This document shows positions 45,224 to 56,400 of a stretch of 64,000 bases of DNA, piece after piece. The DNA comes from Seiridium cupressi (taxonomy: Eukaryota > Ascomycota > Sordariomycetes > Amphisphaeriales > Sporocadaceae): positions 94,187-158,186 of the forward strand of contig JARVKI010000097.1 of NCBI GenBank assembly GCA_036674765.1, written 5' to 3'. The position numbers were made by a program, and so were the translations under genes. Positions within the stretch are counted from its first letter, which is position 1; each line of letters begins with the position of its first letter. Under the pieces are notes generated by a model that was given only the letters and a program-made list of their open reading frames with translations, did not search any database and was not told where the DNA came from.

Positions 45224-46525
45224 ATGCTTGGCTTTGGGCGCTTCAATAGACCGAAGTCGCAAAACCATGCTGCACCATCCGAAGACAACAGCGTTATATC
45301 CCCGCGACCACTGACAACACCTCGCGTATTCACACCCCCAGTACTACGAAACTTCTCCTACCCCACGAGTATTTCCGCCGGATCAAAATCTCCAGCCTAT
45401 CCAAAGTCTTATCTTGCTGAGACAACTATTTGGGATCAAAGTCGTGTCATCTGCAATTTTTCCACGGACAATTCCTTGAAAGCGGGCGGCGCTGACCGGG
45501 ACGACCCTTTCTTTTATAATACAGACCGCTTCCAGTATATTCGCCTGGATGACCAGGAAGAGCCATCCTCTACGGCAATTTGGAATCCAAGCCACCCTGT
45601 GCACAGAATTCCACCAAAAGAAGAGCCCGCAGTCAGGAAAAAACAGCGGCGAGGCACTCTGCTGGGGCTCTCAATCCCACAGTCTCACGGCACTTGCGCA
45701 CAATCCAAGCTGCCCACCAACATTGAATCAAGCAGGACGGAAATTCCAAAGAGCCAGTCACTTGGAGAACAAATCTCAATTCGCAAAACTAACGTCGCTT
45801 CTCGACTGAAGAGGAGTCCTCTTGGTCAACACAAAACCGTCAAGTCGTTTGACGCATCTCACTTGGGGGGCACCCACAGGTCTAAGCTTGTGCGCCCTGC
45901 TTCGAGTTCAGGGGATCCTATCATCGATACTCGAATGAAAAACGGGGTCCTAGAGAGCAACTCATCATCTGTTGTGCAGTCGGGGAAGGATCGAAGTATT
46001 GTCTCTGTCAAGTCTGTAAAGAACTCGCAACGAGAAGCCACGCCCAATTCGGCACAGGTTCCCGTGATGGAGGTCATTCGGCGTAAGGCTTCGTCCCAGA
46101 ATGCTTCTCACAACGGACGAAGGAGTAATGACATAACTACGAGCTCGGAGGTGCACAAAGGACAAGATGGCAAGGGACGATGGTTCTCGCAGATCAAGGA
46201 GTGGATATCAACCTCAGAACCTTCAAATCAAGCCTTGAAGAACTACAAGAAGGATGCCTTCAGACGAGCAGGCATTACTCCTGATGATCCGCGAGCCAGC
46301 GCGAAACTCCACATTCCCACCACAACCTTGCCTCCCGAAGCAATTAAGCCGTCGGGATCTGGGCCTGATCCGGAGGAGGTTGCCCTGAAGAAGGCAGAGC
46401 AGAAGCGAAAGCTCCGACAGTCCTTCCAGACCACAGCAAGCTCGTCATTAGGCTCGCGGACAAGCGCGAGTCAGCACTCGTCGCTGAGCAGTCTGGCTCT
46501 AAAAGATCTCAGAGATGCTGCCTAG
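45224..46525 (+). CDS. Basic, mostly disordered protein of unknown function
   Basis: A single-exon frame of 433 residues from ATG 45224, with no recognised domain. It is Ser/Lys/Arg-rich throughout. The part most likely to be folded and conserved is C-terminal, about residues 320-390: RWFSQIKEWISTSEPSNQAL, KNYKKDAFRRAGITPDDPRA and SAKLHIPTTTLPPEAIKPSG. A short Lys/Glu-rich helix (EEVALKKAEQKRKLRQSF) and a Ser-rich tail follow. The N-terminus LGFGRFNRPKSQN is basic. Length and clear sense-frame composition support a real gene, but localisation and role cannot be inferred. Confidence 0.75.
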   Translation: MLGFGRFNRPKSQNHAAPSEDNSVISPRPLTTPRVFTPPVLRNFSYPTSISAGSKSPAYPKSYLAETTIWDQSRVICNFSTDNSLKAGGADRDDPFFYNTDRFQYIRLDDQEEPSSTAIWNPSHPVHRIPPKEEPAVRKKQRRGTLLGLSIPQSHGTCAQSKLPTNIESSRTEIPKSQSLGEQISIRKTNVASRLKRSPLGQHKTVKSFDASHLGGTHRSKLVRPASSSGDPIIDTRMKNGVLESNSSSVVQSGKDRSIVSVKSVKNSQREATPNSAQVPVMEVIRRKASSQNASHNGRRSNDITTSSEVHKGQDGKGRWFSQIKEWISTSEPSNQALKNYKKDAFRRAGITPDDPRASAKLHIPTTTLPPEAIKPSGSGPDPEEVALKKAEQKRKLRQSFQTTASSSLGSRTSASQHSSLSSLALKDLRDAA

Positions 46526-47100
46526 AGGAGACATATCCTCGCCATCTGTTGTCTATTTCTCGTTTTTATCCACTGCGGTCTTATTTCTATCACGCTGCGT
46601 TTGTCCCATATCTGTTCCCGGAGTCAAGTTGAACCTCGGGGCAAATCTCGAGAGGCGTTATGGTGCTTTTCTCCAGCATATCTCATTTGTTTTAAATGGC
46701 AAGATGGTTTAGCCTGCGCAAGCGGGGGCTAATTTCTATTCATATGTGGAAGTTTCTAAGCGACGGAGTTGTATGATGGTGAATTAAGGGACAAATGATG
46801 AGCTTTGTTGCTCCGCTGTATTGCTGCTTATCTTAGCCTGAGGCTGTAATGTATGTTAGTCTACTCCAAAGGAGGCATGTTATTCATTCATGCAATGCTG
46901 ATAATTCAACGCATGGAATGGGTATATTCAAATTGTCCATAAATAAAATGCAATGCCCTGTTGCCATGTAGTGACCTAAATAACCCTAGTTGCCCTCTCG
47001 TTTATCATTACTCCCCAATCTGTCTTCCAGTATCAAGACCACACAACTTCGTCATGTATGCAAGCAATCGGATATATATAAAAAAAAAACACCTCAAAAT
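46526..47100. other. Convergent 3' region
   Basis: 575 bp between the stop codons of the 45224 gene and the DUF2417-type gene, AT-rich with an A-run near 47081-47089. No gene seen. Confidence 0.55.
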
Positions 47101-48740
47101 TTAAGCATGCACCATCTGCTTCATCCTCTTCTCAATGGCCTCGCGCCCCTTAAACGTGGTCCATACCTCATGCGGCGTCTTGTCCACAATATCCCAGTGC
47201 TGAAGCTTGTTGGTCAGGTGAGTCAGATCCCTTTGCTTCTTCTCCCATTCATCATCTGCGCGCACATGCTCGCCAGAGCTAATGACCGTGAGGGGGGTGT
47301 CCTTGTATTGGATGGCGCGACTGCTCGCCACGTCGCGTTTCGTGAGCGAGTCCGCCACGAGATTTTCCTGCAGCTTCGCAAAGACGTACTTGCCCGTTTG
47401 GTAAGCCGATTGGCCCCAAACGCGGTCTTCCTTTGTTCGGCCCTTGAAGAGAGCACCGGAAATCCGATCGAGACCGAGGGGCGACAGAACGCCGCGAACC
47501 CAGAGTGTGAAACCACGACCAGGCGCGCCGATCTGCCATAGCAGGTCTTCATGTAGAGGATCGAGGAGGACCAAGCCCGTGACGGAGTCGCCGTGTCGGG
47601 CGGAGAAGATTCGAGAGTAGATGGAGCCGATGCCAGCGCCGACAAGGACCCAGGGACCTTCCTCGCCTGCCCGGGCTAGGGCTTCGCTGACGGCTTCGAC
47701 CACCATTCCGGCAGATGAAGGAGAAGGCGCCGTGTCGCTCCAGGCGAAACCCGGGCGGTCGACGAAGCAATACCTGCTGATGGAACCGTTCCTGACGGCA
47801 GCGTCTGCGAATTGCCACAGTCCATGTTCGACTGGTCCTTGGCCTTCAAAGAGCACGGTAGGTAGCCTGGTGCCTTTCGAATCGGTCAAGTTGCCCTTGC
47901 AATAGACGTGTAATTGGTACTTGTCGTCGTCTACGGTATACAGCTGGCCAGGCGGGGCTAGACCCGCGTCGAGTGCTCGAAGAATAAGGGTGCATGTTGT
48001 GAGTACGAGGATGAGGTTGAGGACGATCATGGCAAGTGTAGAGATCAGGACCGCGGTCCACTCCCCCAGAGATCGTCGTGTCTCAGCCCGCCCTGTCAAT
48101 CTCTCTTCCTCCTCATGTTTTCCCCAAAGTACCAGTCGGTCTGTGGCGAGAACCCAGACGGCGATGATGAAAGCCCCTGTGTAAGTGATTAGCTGCCGGT
48201 GACTCCAGTTACCGACCCTAATTCCCTGGACTTACACAAGATACTGGCAATTCCAACCCAGCCCTCTTCATGCCTAGTCTTCTCGACGGCCAACAGCAAG
48301 ACCGTGTCAATGAGCAGGAGAGCACCCATCGACACACTCAAGATGCGCACCGCCTTGGCCGGAACCGCGAAGAACACCAGGGTAAATAACAAGTTCGCCA
48401 GTGTAACGCTCGCGTAGCTAAAGGCGAAGAAGCCGGAGCCTCTAGTATGAAAACCCGGGGGTGTTACAAACTGCGAAACCAGTTGTATCACCCACCAGAC
48501 GAAGGTCACCAGCGCCAGAAAGATGGTAAGATACCTCACAAACCTGACGGACCAAAGGTTGTAGGGCGAGACGGCCGGGTCATCGGGGCTGAGGTAGTTG
48601 GTCGACTCAACGCGATTCGGAAGCAGGCGTGTGTGCTCGTCTGGTGCTCTATCATGATCCTCGGAGCTCCTCGCTGGCCCTGAGCCATTGTGATGCTCCT
48701 CTTCATCCTGGTCCTTATTGGAACCCCAGAGTTTGGACAT
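47101..48740 (-). CDS. DUF2417-type multipass membrane protein with alpha/beta-hydrolase-like domain
   Basis: Pezizomycotina-type integral membrane protein of unknown function. Exons are 48740-48236 and 48176-47101 with a 59-nt intron, giving 526 residues. The start is the first ATG, MSKLWGSNKD; the frame continues upstream only to a TTG. The N-terminus is polar. About six hydrophobic segments lie between residues 60 and 230, including RYLTIFLALVTFVWWVIQLV, WAFIIAVWVLAT (across the intron) and TLAMIVLNLILVLTTCTLIL. The C-terminal half looks like an alpha/beta hydrolase (PTVLFEGQGPVEHGLWQF, YCFVDRPGFAWSD, TGLVLLDPLHEDLLW). The nucleophile elbow reads GAGIG with Gly350 where Ser is expected, so classical hydrolase activity is doubtful. 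Confidence 0.82.
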
Positions 48741-49824
48741 GGTGCAAGCCAATCGACTGCAGTATCAATCGAACGTGGGAGGAAGATTGACAAAGCCTAT
48801 GTGTGAGAAGCTCTAGCAAGCGGGTCCGACGCTCTGAACTTATTGCACTGATGGCGCTTGAGGCCGACGAGATTATTTTACGAAAATGCTCGAAGGATAT
48901 GGTTGAGTGAGATTAAAATGTTAAAGGATGCCTACGAGGATGGAAAGCCTTTACTTGAACGGACCCGGTAGAGCGGGTGGGAGTTTGCGCATCCCACCAT
49001 GCTCGAGTGTGTCTAACAATATCATCATCACTTGGGGTAGCGGCTGGCGTCGCTCAACGTACGTCATCTACTCATAATAGGCCCCGCAATCCCGCACTAG
49101 CAGCGCCGTGGCTAGCAGAATGTGTGCTTGTCTGCATCGCGCTTGGCCGAGGTGGGAGCTGAGGGCTGCTTGGTGTACAAATAGCGGGCTTTGGAGGTTG
49201 GCTTTCTAGCAGCAAATGTATGTGCCAAGGGAAGAGAAACATGGTCAGGTTGGAAAAAGCGGGTTGGCCAGTTCAGAAACAGATGGTCTTCTGAAAATGG
49301 AACACCCAAATGAAAGAATGGCATTGTCCACCCAGCTGTTGGGCACGCTAACTAGTTGGACTGTCGATCTCTGACGATAGACTGGGAGAGCTTTGCTTTG
49401 GGCTTGACAGGCACCCAGGCCACTAGGAACAATTGTCCCGGTTCATAATATCTCAATGAAACCAATCACAGACCGTTCGAGAGTCCTTCAGTTTATTGGT
49501 TAGCTAGCTATCGCCTGCATGGTCCATGATACTTGTGCCGTCTCTTCGTCAATGGAGGGGTTGAGTTTAGTGGAGTTATCGCAAGTACTGCATGAATGAA
49601 CCTCTGCTGGAATGGAGCTGCAGGCACTGACGAGGCCCACTTAAAGCTTTAATTGAGGCGCGTCTTCCGGGCCTGGAGACGCGTTTGTCCAAAGATTATT
49701 CTCCTGCCATGCTTGCACCCGAGAGGGACTATACAACACAACAATCCTCTAACCCTCGCTCGTCAATCCCCAAAATTAGAGGGCAATAGTTTCGAAGACT
49801 CAAGTATCATCCAGAGTTCCTGCC
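48741..49824. promoter_or_regulatory. Divergent promoter region of the DUF2417-type gene and rfc2
   Basis: 1.08 kb between start codons. ACGCGT lies at 49679-49684, listed separately. No gene seen. Confidence 0.5.
49679..49684. promoter_or_regulatory. MCB-type box (ACGCGT) upstream of rfc2
   Basis: ACGCGT lies about 141 bp upstream of the rfc2 ATG. Replication-factor genes are classic MBF targets in yeasts. A second GGCGCGTC near 49656 is a weaker relative. Function here is inferred. Confidence 0.5.
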
Positions 49825-51040
49825 ATGGCGAGCTTCTTCGATCTCAAAGCCCGAAAGGCTGCTGCTGCCGCAAATGGCGGCTCCGTGCCCAAAACCGAAG
49901 ACAGTAAGAAATCTGCACGCAAGCAGCCCTGGGTGGAAAAATACAGACCAAAGACTCTGTCCGACGTGACGGCACAGGACCACACCGTCAACGTGCTGCA
50001 GCGAACCCTTCAAGCCACGAACTTACCGCACATGCTCTTCTACGGGCCTCCGGGCACTGGCAAAACGTCAACCATCCTGGCGCTGGCCAAGGAGCTCTAC
50101 GGACCCGAGATGATGAAGGCACGGGTCCTAGAGCTCAATGCCTCCGACGAGCGTGGTATCTCGATTGTGAGGGAGAAAGTGAAGGATTTTGCCCGCATGC
50201 AGCTCGTCAACCCCCCGCCTGGATACAAGGAGAGATACCCTGTCCCACCCTTCAAGATCATCATCCTCGACGAGGCAGACAGTATGACCCAGGATGCCCA
50301 GTCGGCACTGCGAAGGACGATGGAGACATATAGCAAGATCACGCGGTTCTGTCTCATCTGTAACTACGTCACAAGAATCATCGACCCACTGGCCAGTCGA
50401 TGCAGCAAGTTCCGCTTCAAGAGCCTGGACCAGGGCAATGCGAAGAAGAGATTGGAGGACATTGCCGAGAAAGAAGGTGTTGCACTAGAAGACGGTGCAG
50501 TGGATGCGTTAATCAAGTGCTCCGAGGGCGATCTGCGGAAAGCCATCACATTCCTGCAGAGTGCGGCCAGATTAGTAGGGGCCATAGAGAAGGATGATGA
50601 CGGAGATGGTGGCGACAAGATGGATGTGGACGAGGAAAAGAAGGCAGTCTCCATACGAGTCATCGAGGACATTGCTGGTGTGATACCACAAGATACCATC
50701 CAAAGACTACAGAAGACCATGCAACCCAGGTCGGCAGCGGCGACATACCAGGCTGTTGCAAAGGAAGTTGAAGAGATGGTAGCTGATGGCTGGAGTGCCA
50801 CTCAGGTTGTTTCCCAGGTATGCACTTCCATTTTCTCCCATTCGAACGCAGGTGCCCTAACCGTAGAGTCAGCTATACCAAGCCGTCGTGCAGGACGAGA
50901 CGATACCGGATCTTCAGAAGAGCAAGATCACATTAGTGTTCTCGGAAGTTGACAAAAGACTCGTAGACGGTGCTGATGAGCATCTCTCGATTCTGGACTT
51001 GGCACTCAGAATCTCGAACATCCTAGCCGGCAAGGGCTAA
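49825..51040 (+). CDS. rfc2: RFC2: replication factor C subunit
   Basis: An AAA+ subunit of the clamp loader that places PCNA on DNA. Exons are 49825-50817 and 50873-51040 with a 55-nt intron, giving 386 residues (yeast Rfc2 353). It shows [20 protein letters not shown], the Walker [17 protein letters not shown], the RFC box LNASDERGI, the Walker B ILDEADSM, the arginine-finger SRC motif in [12 protein letters not shown], and sensor 2 [13 protein letters not shown]. The acidic insert [17 protein letters not shown] (about 262-278) is longer than in yeast. The intron joins VVSQ to [15 protein letters not shown] in the C-terminal collar domain. The sequence around [21 protein letters not shown] and the exon end match Rfc2 more closely than Rfc3, Rfc4 or Rfc5. 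It converges on the coiled-coil gene, 202 bp between stops. Confidence 0.95.
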
Positions 51041-51242
51041 AGGCAAGCCGTATTCGAAAACAATCATGGTAAAGGCGTTAGAGGGATCATACCAAGGCTT
51101 ATCAAGCGGGCAGTCTCCCAGCACCGCAAGTTTAGTTGTGGGTTCGTGGATGGCATCAATTTACTGTGTAGTAGTGACGGAACCACGCAGTCATGAATAA
51201 TGATTTATATACAGTATCTGACATCTCTCTCGTGTCTTCCCC

Positions 51243-52817
51243 TCACTCATTGATTGAGCCCAGATTCCCGTCCAAAATATCCCAGATTGTCTTCAATGTA
51301 CCATCATCATTCTTCTTCGCCTGCCCCCTTCTAGGACTCTTTGAAGTCTTTTCGATATCCTCCGCATCGTCCTTTGGTGTGGTCCCTTCCTCTTGTTGTG
51401 AAAACGGAATGTTGAGTAACTTGCATACATGCTCCAAATGCGCTCTCGCTTCGTCAATTGACTCCATGCCAGTCTCGACATTCTCAGCCACCTCCTCTAG
51501 AGTGGCAAGTTTGGCCGAGTCGGCTACGTAGATCCAAGGCCGGACTTGTTCGCCAATCCTCATATGATCACCGGTGACATCTTCAAAGCTTGGCTGGGAT
51601 TTCGAAGGCTCCTTAGCCATTGGATATCTAGACAGAAGCTGGCTTTCCTCGGCCATGTGGTCGAGTATTTGCCTGGTATCTTCGTGCTGCCTGGTCAGAC
51701 TGCCGTTGATGTAGGATTTCTCCTGGACCATCTGCTTCTGCTGCCGGGCTAGGATCTGCAATTGCTCGATGTAGGGTGTGAGTAAATACGCATCGGTTTT
51801 AGCTGTCGGCCTCGGAGCTGCATCGAGCGCAGATTTTTGGTTCTTGGGGGGTCTGGTCTCCCCTGCGGTGAGTTTCAGCCGTTCTTTGATAAGGTCCGTC
51901 TGAGCAAGCTGGTTTATGATTTGCTGACGTAAGTCGACGTGTCGTTGGTATTTCTGCTGGATGACAGCCATCATATCCCCATGATCGTACTCGGCCCTTG
52001 ATCCATCAGGCTTCTGCTCGGCATCCGAATCGGCACCATCGTCGCCAGCTTTGGCCAATTGCGTTTCGATCCAGTTGATCAATGAGTTCTTGACACTGTT
52101 GAGGGCATGCAGTTTTGCCTCCGGTGACAGATTGTCCATGTCGAGTGGGTTCTCAGACTGACTCCGCTCATAATTAGCCTGCTGGCGCTGCGCCATGAGC
52201 TTGCTGCGCAATACATGCTTCTTCAAGTTCTGTAGAAGTTCCTCGGCCTTTGCATCTGTAGCAGAGTGATCGGTTGCAAATCCGTCAATCATCCCCTTCG
52301 GCATCTCAGGTAAGGGGCTGCAGTCCTGATACATGACTTCAGGCGCGAGGAAATCGGGCTGTGCAGCCGGCATCTTGTCGAGCTCGTCCAAACACTTGAT
52401 GATGGTCCTGCGGCGGTCGTGCTCCTTCTGCAATTCCGCGACTTTGAGATGGAGCTCTATGATCTCCTGGTCCAAAGCCTTCTCCTTTTCTGCGGCTGCC
52501 TTCTGCTCTCGTGCCTTCTTCGCCACGGTCTTTTGCTGCTCCACAACATCGACGAATTTCTCATGCCCTTCGGCATATCGCTTGATGCTATCGACATAGT
52601 CTGACTGAGCGTTTGTGAGCTGTTGGGAATTTGAGACTTCGAGACCGGGGTCAACCAAAGAAAGGGGGTGTTGGATTTGCTCGTCCCCCAAGCTCTGTGC
52701 AAGACCGGCGGCAATCAGTCTCCGCACTAAGGCGTATTCTTCTCGCGTGCATTCACATCCCGAATTAATTATCTCGTCCCATCGACCAACCACCTCACCG
52801 CTAGATAGTCCATCCAT
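51243..52817 (-). CDS. Coiled-coil protein of unknown function
   Basis: A single-exon frame of 524 residues from ATG 52817. The N-terminal 60 residues (GRWDEIINSGCECTREEYAL) look folded. Long coiled coils follow, at about residues 75-145 (KKAREQKAAAEKEKALDQEI then ELHLKVAELQKEHDRRR), 190-240, 290-320 and 355-400. The C-terminus (DDGTLKTIWDILDGNLGSIN) is a short conserved-looking helix after a charged linker. The architecture would fit a mitotic spindle, augmin-like or kinetochore component, but no family is recognised, so this is only a guess. It is divergent from brr2. Confidence 0.75.
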   Translation of the reverse strand: MDGLSSGEVVGRWDEIINSGCECTREEYALVRRLIAAGLAQSLGDEQIQHPLSLVDPGLEVSNSQQLTNAQSDYVDSIKRYAEGHEKFVDVVEQQKTVAKKAREQKAAAEKEKALDQEIIELHLKVAELQKEHDRRRTIIKCLDELDKMPAAQPDFLAPEVMYQDCSPLPEMPKGMIDGFATDHSATDAKAEELLQNLKKHVLRSKLMAQRQQANYERSQSENPLDMDNLSPEAKLHALNSVKNSLINWIETQLAKAGDDGADSDAEQKPDGSRAEYDHGDMMAVIQQKYQRHVDLRQQIINQLAQTDLIKERLKLTAGETRPPKNQKSALDAAPRPTAKTDAYLLTPYIEQLQILARQQKQMVQEKSYINGSLTRQHEDTRQILDHMAEESQLLSRYPMAKEPSKSQPSFEDVTGDHMRIGEQVRPWIYVADSAKLATLEEVAENVETGMESIDEARAHLEHVCKLLNIPFSQQEEGTTPKDDAEDIEKTSKSPRRGQAKKNDDGTLKTIWDILDGNLGSINE

Positions 52818-53420
52818 GGCTCGTCGTGTGACAAGCTATGGACGTCCAACTCCATGCACCTTGGCGTTATTCTTTGCTTGAATTGCAAGTCAAACGCCAA
52901 TATTTCCACCTTTTCCCAGCGTGAGTCTTGGCCGGTGTTGGTGTTGTTGTTGTTGTAATAAAAATACAGGCACGCTCAAAAGTTCACGTCCGGTGGCGAG
53001 GTCTCGTTCCTTCCCATAATACAACAATACCAAAGCTCCACTGTAGCCAATCGGGTCATGTGCTGGCAACTAAGCGCGATTCCAGTTGTGGCGCGTTTCG
53101 ATTTTGGGGAGCTTTGCGCCACACTATTGCTGCTACCAAAATTTCTATCAACAGCTAGAGGCGAGACAGCATCAAGCTTGAGACGCATCAAAGCAGCTTA
53201 CGACCCAGCGCAAATAATCCCAGGCGGCGCGGTCTCTTTCTCGCAAACGATCATCACTCAAGGCGCTCGAGGAATTGCAACAGCTCTCAGATGCGTTTGA
53301 CATAATCTCCATCACGAAGAGGGCGCCTCGCCATCTGAATTACACGGTCGGCACCTTCAACTTACACCCCCGCCATCGACCATAGCGACGCCCGCTATAC
53401 CACAACAAAATACCGCCAAG
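52818..53420. promoter_or_regulatory. Divergent promoter region of the coiled-coil gene and brr2
   Basis: 603 bp between start codons. No recognised element. A TTGTTGTTGTTG-type microsatellite lies around 52938-52956. Confidence 0.45.
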
Positions 53421-56400
53421 ATGGGTGACAACCACGCGCGCGATGTGTCGCAGTACAAGTATTCGGCCATGTCCAACCTGGTCCTCCAGGCGGACCGTCG
53501 TTTCATCACCAGACGAGCCGATGAGGCCACGGGTGATCCTGAGTCGCTCGCCGGTCGCTTGAGCATCAATGACATGGGAAACCGTGTGGCGCGCGAAGCA
53601 GTACCGAAACCGAAGAAAGCTGCAGGCCCCGCGGTAGAAAGAGGAAGCGTCCAGGAGGGCGCAGACATCCTAGCACGAGAGCAGCGGCGGAAAGCCGGGC
53701 CAACGCAGACGAAGGGTACAGGTATTCTAGGCCAGGCAGACTTGCTTGTCGAGGACCTCAGATATCGGCCACGGACACCCGCGACTCGGCAAACCTACGA
53801 GTTCATCCTGACCATCGCCGGCAGGCATCTCGGGGATGTTCCGAATGAGGTTGTCGTGAGTGCTGCGGATGTAGTTCTGGAGTACTTGAAGGATGATGAT
53901 GTCAAAGATATCGAAAAGAAGAGGGAGATCGACGATATTCTAGGCACAACGCTAAATCCCAAGGATTTTAATGAGTTGGTTAACCTGGGCAAGAAGATCA
54001 CAGACTACGATGCGCAGGACGACGAAGAAATGGAGGATGCTGCCGGTGCTGGTGACGACGACGCAGAGCTGGATGATCGCCAAGGTGTCGCCGTAGTGTT
54101 CGACGATGAGGATGAGGAGGATCAAATGGTCAACGAAATTCGGGAGGAATCTTCAGATGAAGAAGGCGACGAGGACCTTCCCGGAGTCGAGGAGCGCGCC
54201 GCGGCTGGCGGGGCTGGTCAAGATCGTGACGAGGAGGGAGCTGGTCTTGCAGATGGAGACGAGATGGTCATAGACGCGGGTCCGGCAGGAGCTACAGCGT
54301 CTGGGAAAAATACGGAGCGCGACTGGATTCCGGCGCGCGAAATCGATAGGTATTGGTTGCAACGCGAAATCGGCAAACTTTACCCTGATGAGCATACACA
54401 ACATGACAAGACTCGATTAGCGCTCCACATACTATCAGGAGAGCCAGACGAGGAAGGAGGCGAAGAGAAGCAGCTTCGTGAGATCGAGAACGACCTGATG
54501 GAGCTCTTCGATTATGAGCATCATGAGGTCGTGCAAAAATTCATTCAGAACCAAAAAAAGATCGTCTGGCTCACGCGTTTAGCTCAAGCCGAAAATGACG
54601 AAGAACGTGGAGTTATCGAACGCGAAATGGCTTCCGAAGGCGAACGGTGGATCTTGGATGAGCTCAGAGGCAAAAAGTCGACTGCTGGCCAGAAGAAGAT
54701 GGAGATCAAGATGGACATCGATGTCCCGGCGTCTTTCACGGAGGATTCTGCTCCAAAAGCTGAACACGCTGAGGGCCAGCTCGTTGGCGGACTGCAACCA
54801 CGCAAGCTTATCAACCTGGAAAACCTCATCTTTGATCAAGGAAACCACTTGATGACCAATCCAAAAGTCAGGTTGCCCGAAGGCTCGACAAAACGGACGT
54901 TCAAGGGCTATGAGGAAATTCATGTCCCAGCACCGAAGAAGCGCAATGATCCTGCTGACCTAAATATCCCCATTACTGACATGCCCGAATGGTCCAGGGT
55001 GCCGTTTAGGGCGTCTGGAGCGAAATCCCTAAATAAGATCCAGTCCAAGTGCTATGCATCTGCCTTTCAAGACGACGGGAACATGCTCATTTGTGCTCCG
55101 ACTGGTTCCGGAAAGACAAACGTTGCCATGCTGACTATCTTGAGAGAGGTTGGCAAGCACCGAGATCCCAAGACAGGAGAAATCGATCTGGACGCTTTCA
55201 AGATCGTGTATATCGCGCCCTTGAAGGCCCTTGTGTCAGAACAGGTCGGAAATTTCGGAAAACGTCTTGCAGAGTACGGTATCACTGTCTCTGAGTTGAC
55301 GGGCGATCGCCAGCTCACGAAGCAACAAATATCGGAAACCCAAATCATCGTCACTACACCGGAAAAGTGGGATGTCATTACGAGAAAGGCCACAGATCTG
55401 ACCTATACGAATCTTGTGCGCCTCATTGTCATTGATGAGATCCATCTTTTGCACGATGACCGTGGTCCTGTGCTTGAGAGCATCGTTAGCAGGACGATAC
55501 GAAAGACAGAACAGACTGGCGATCCAGTACGCATAGTTGGTCTATCGGCCACGCTCCCCAATTACAGAGATGTTGCCAGTTTCCTTCGTGTAGATCCGAA
55601 GAAAGACTTGTATCACTTCGACGGTTCGTTCCGTCCCTGTCCGCTAAAGCAAGAATTCATCGGAGTCACCGACAGGAAGGCCATTAAGCAGCTTAAGACA
55701 ATGAACGACATCACCTACAACAAGGTCATAGAGCACGTAGGCCAAAACAACAACCAAATGCTCATTTTCGTGCATTCTCGAAAGGAGACGGCGAAGACTG
55801 CAAAGTACATCCGGGACAAGGCTCTGGAAATGGAGACCATCAATCAAATTATCAGACACGACTCAGCAGCTACAGAAATCCTGAAGGACTCTTCAGAAAC
55901 TGCTACCGATCAAGATCTGAAGGATCTATTGCCATATGGCTTCGGTATCCATCATGCTGGAATGAGTCGTCCTGATCGGTCAGATGTCGAAGATCTTTTT
56001 GAGAAGGGTATGATCCAAGTCCTCGTCTGTACTGCTACCCTAGCTTGGGGTGTCAACCTGCCTGCGCACACTGTCATTATCAAGGGGACATCAGTCTACT
56101 CGCCCGAGAAGGGCAGTTGGGTAGAGTTGAGCCCTCAAGATGTCCTTCAGATGCTTGGGCGCGCTGGAAGACCTCAGTACGATACGTATGGTGAGGGTAT
56201 CATCATCACGGCGCAAAGCGAGATGCAGTACTATCTGTCACTTCTCAACCAGCAATTGCCCATTGAAAGTCAATTTGCCAGCAAACTGGTGGACAACTTG
56301 AATGCCGAAATCGTGTTGGGCAATATTCGAACGCGGGACGAAGGTGTTGAGTGGCTCGGATACACCTATCTTTTTGTTCGGATGCTTCGTTCTCCCGGGC

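Noticed and set aside
48741..48752. TTG start for the DUF2417-type protein
   Set aside because: The first in-frame ATG is at 48740, followed by a natural polar N-terminus.
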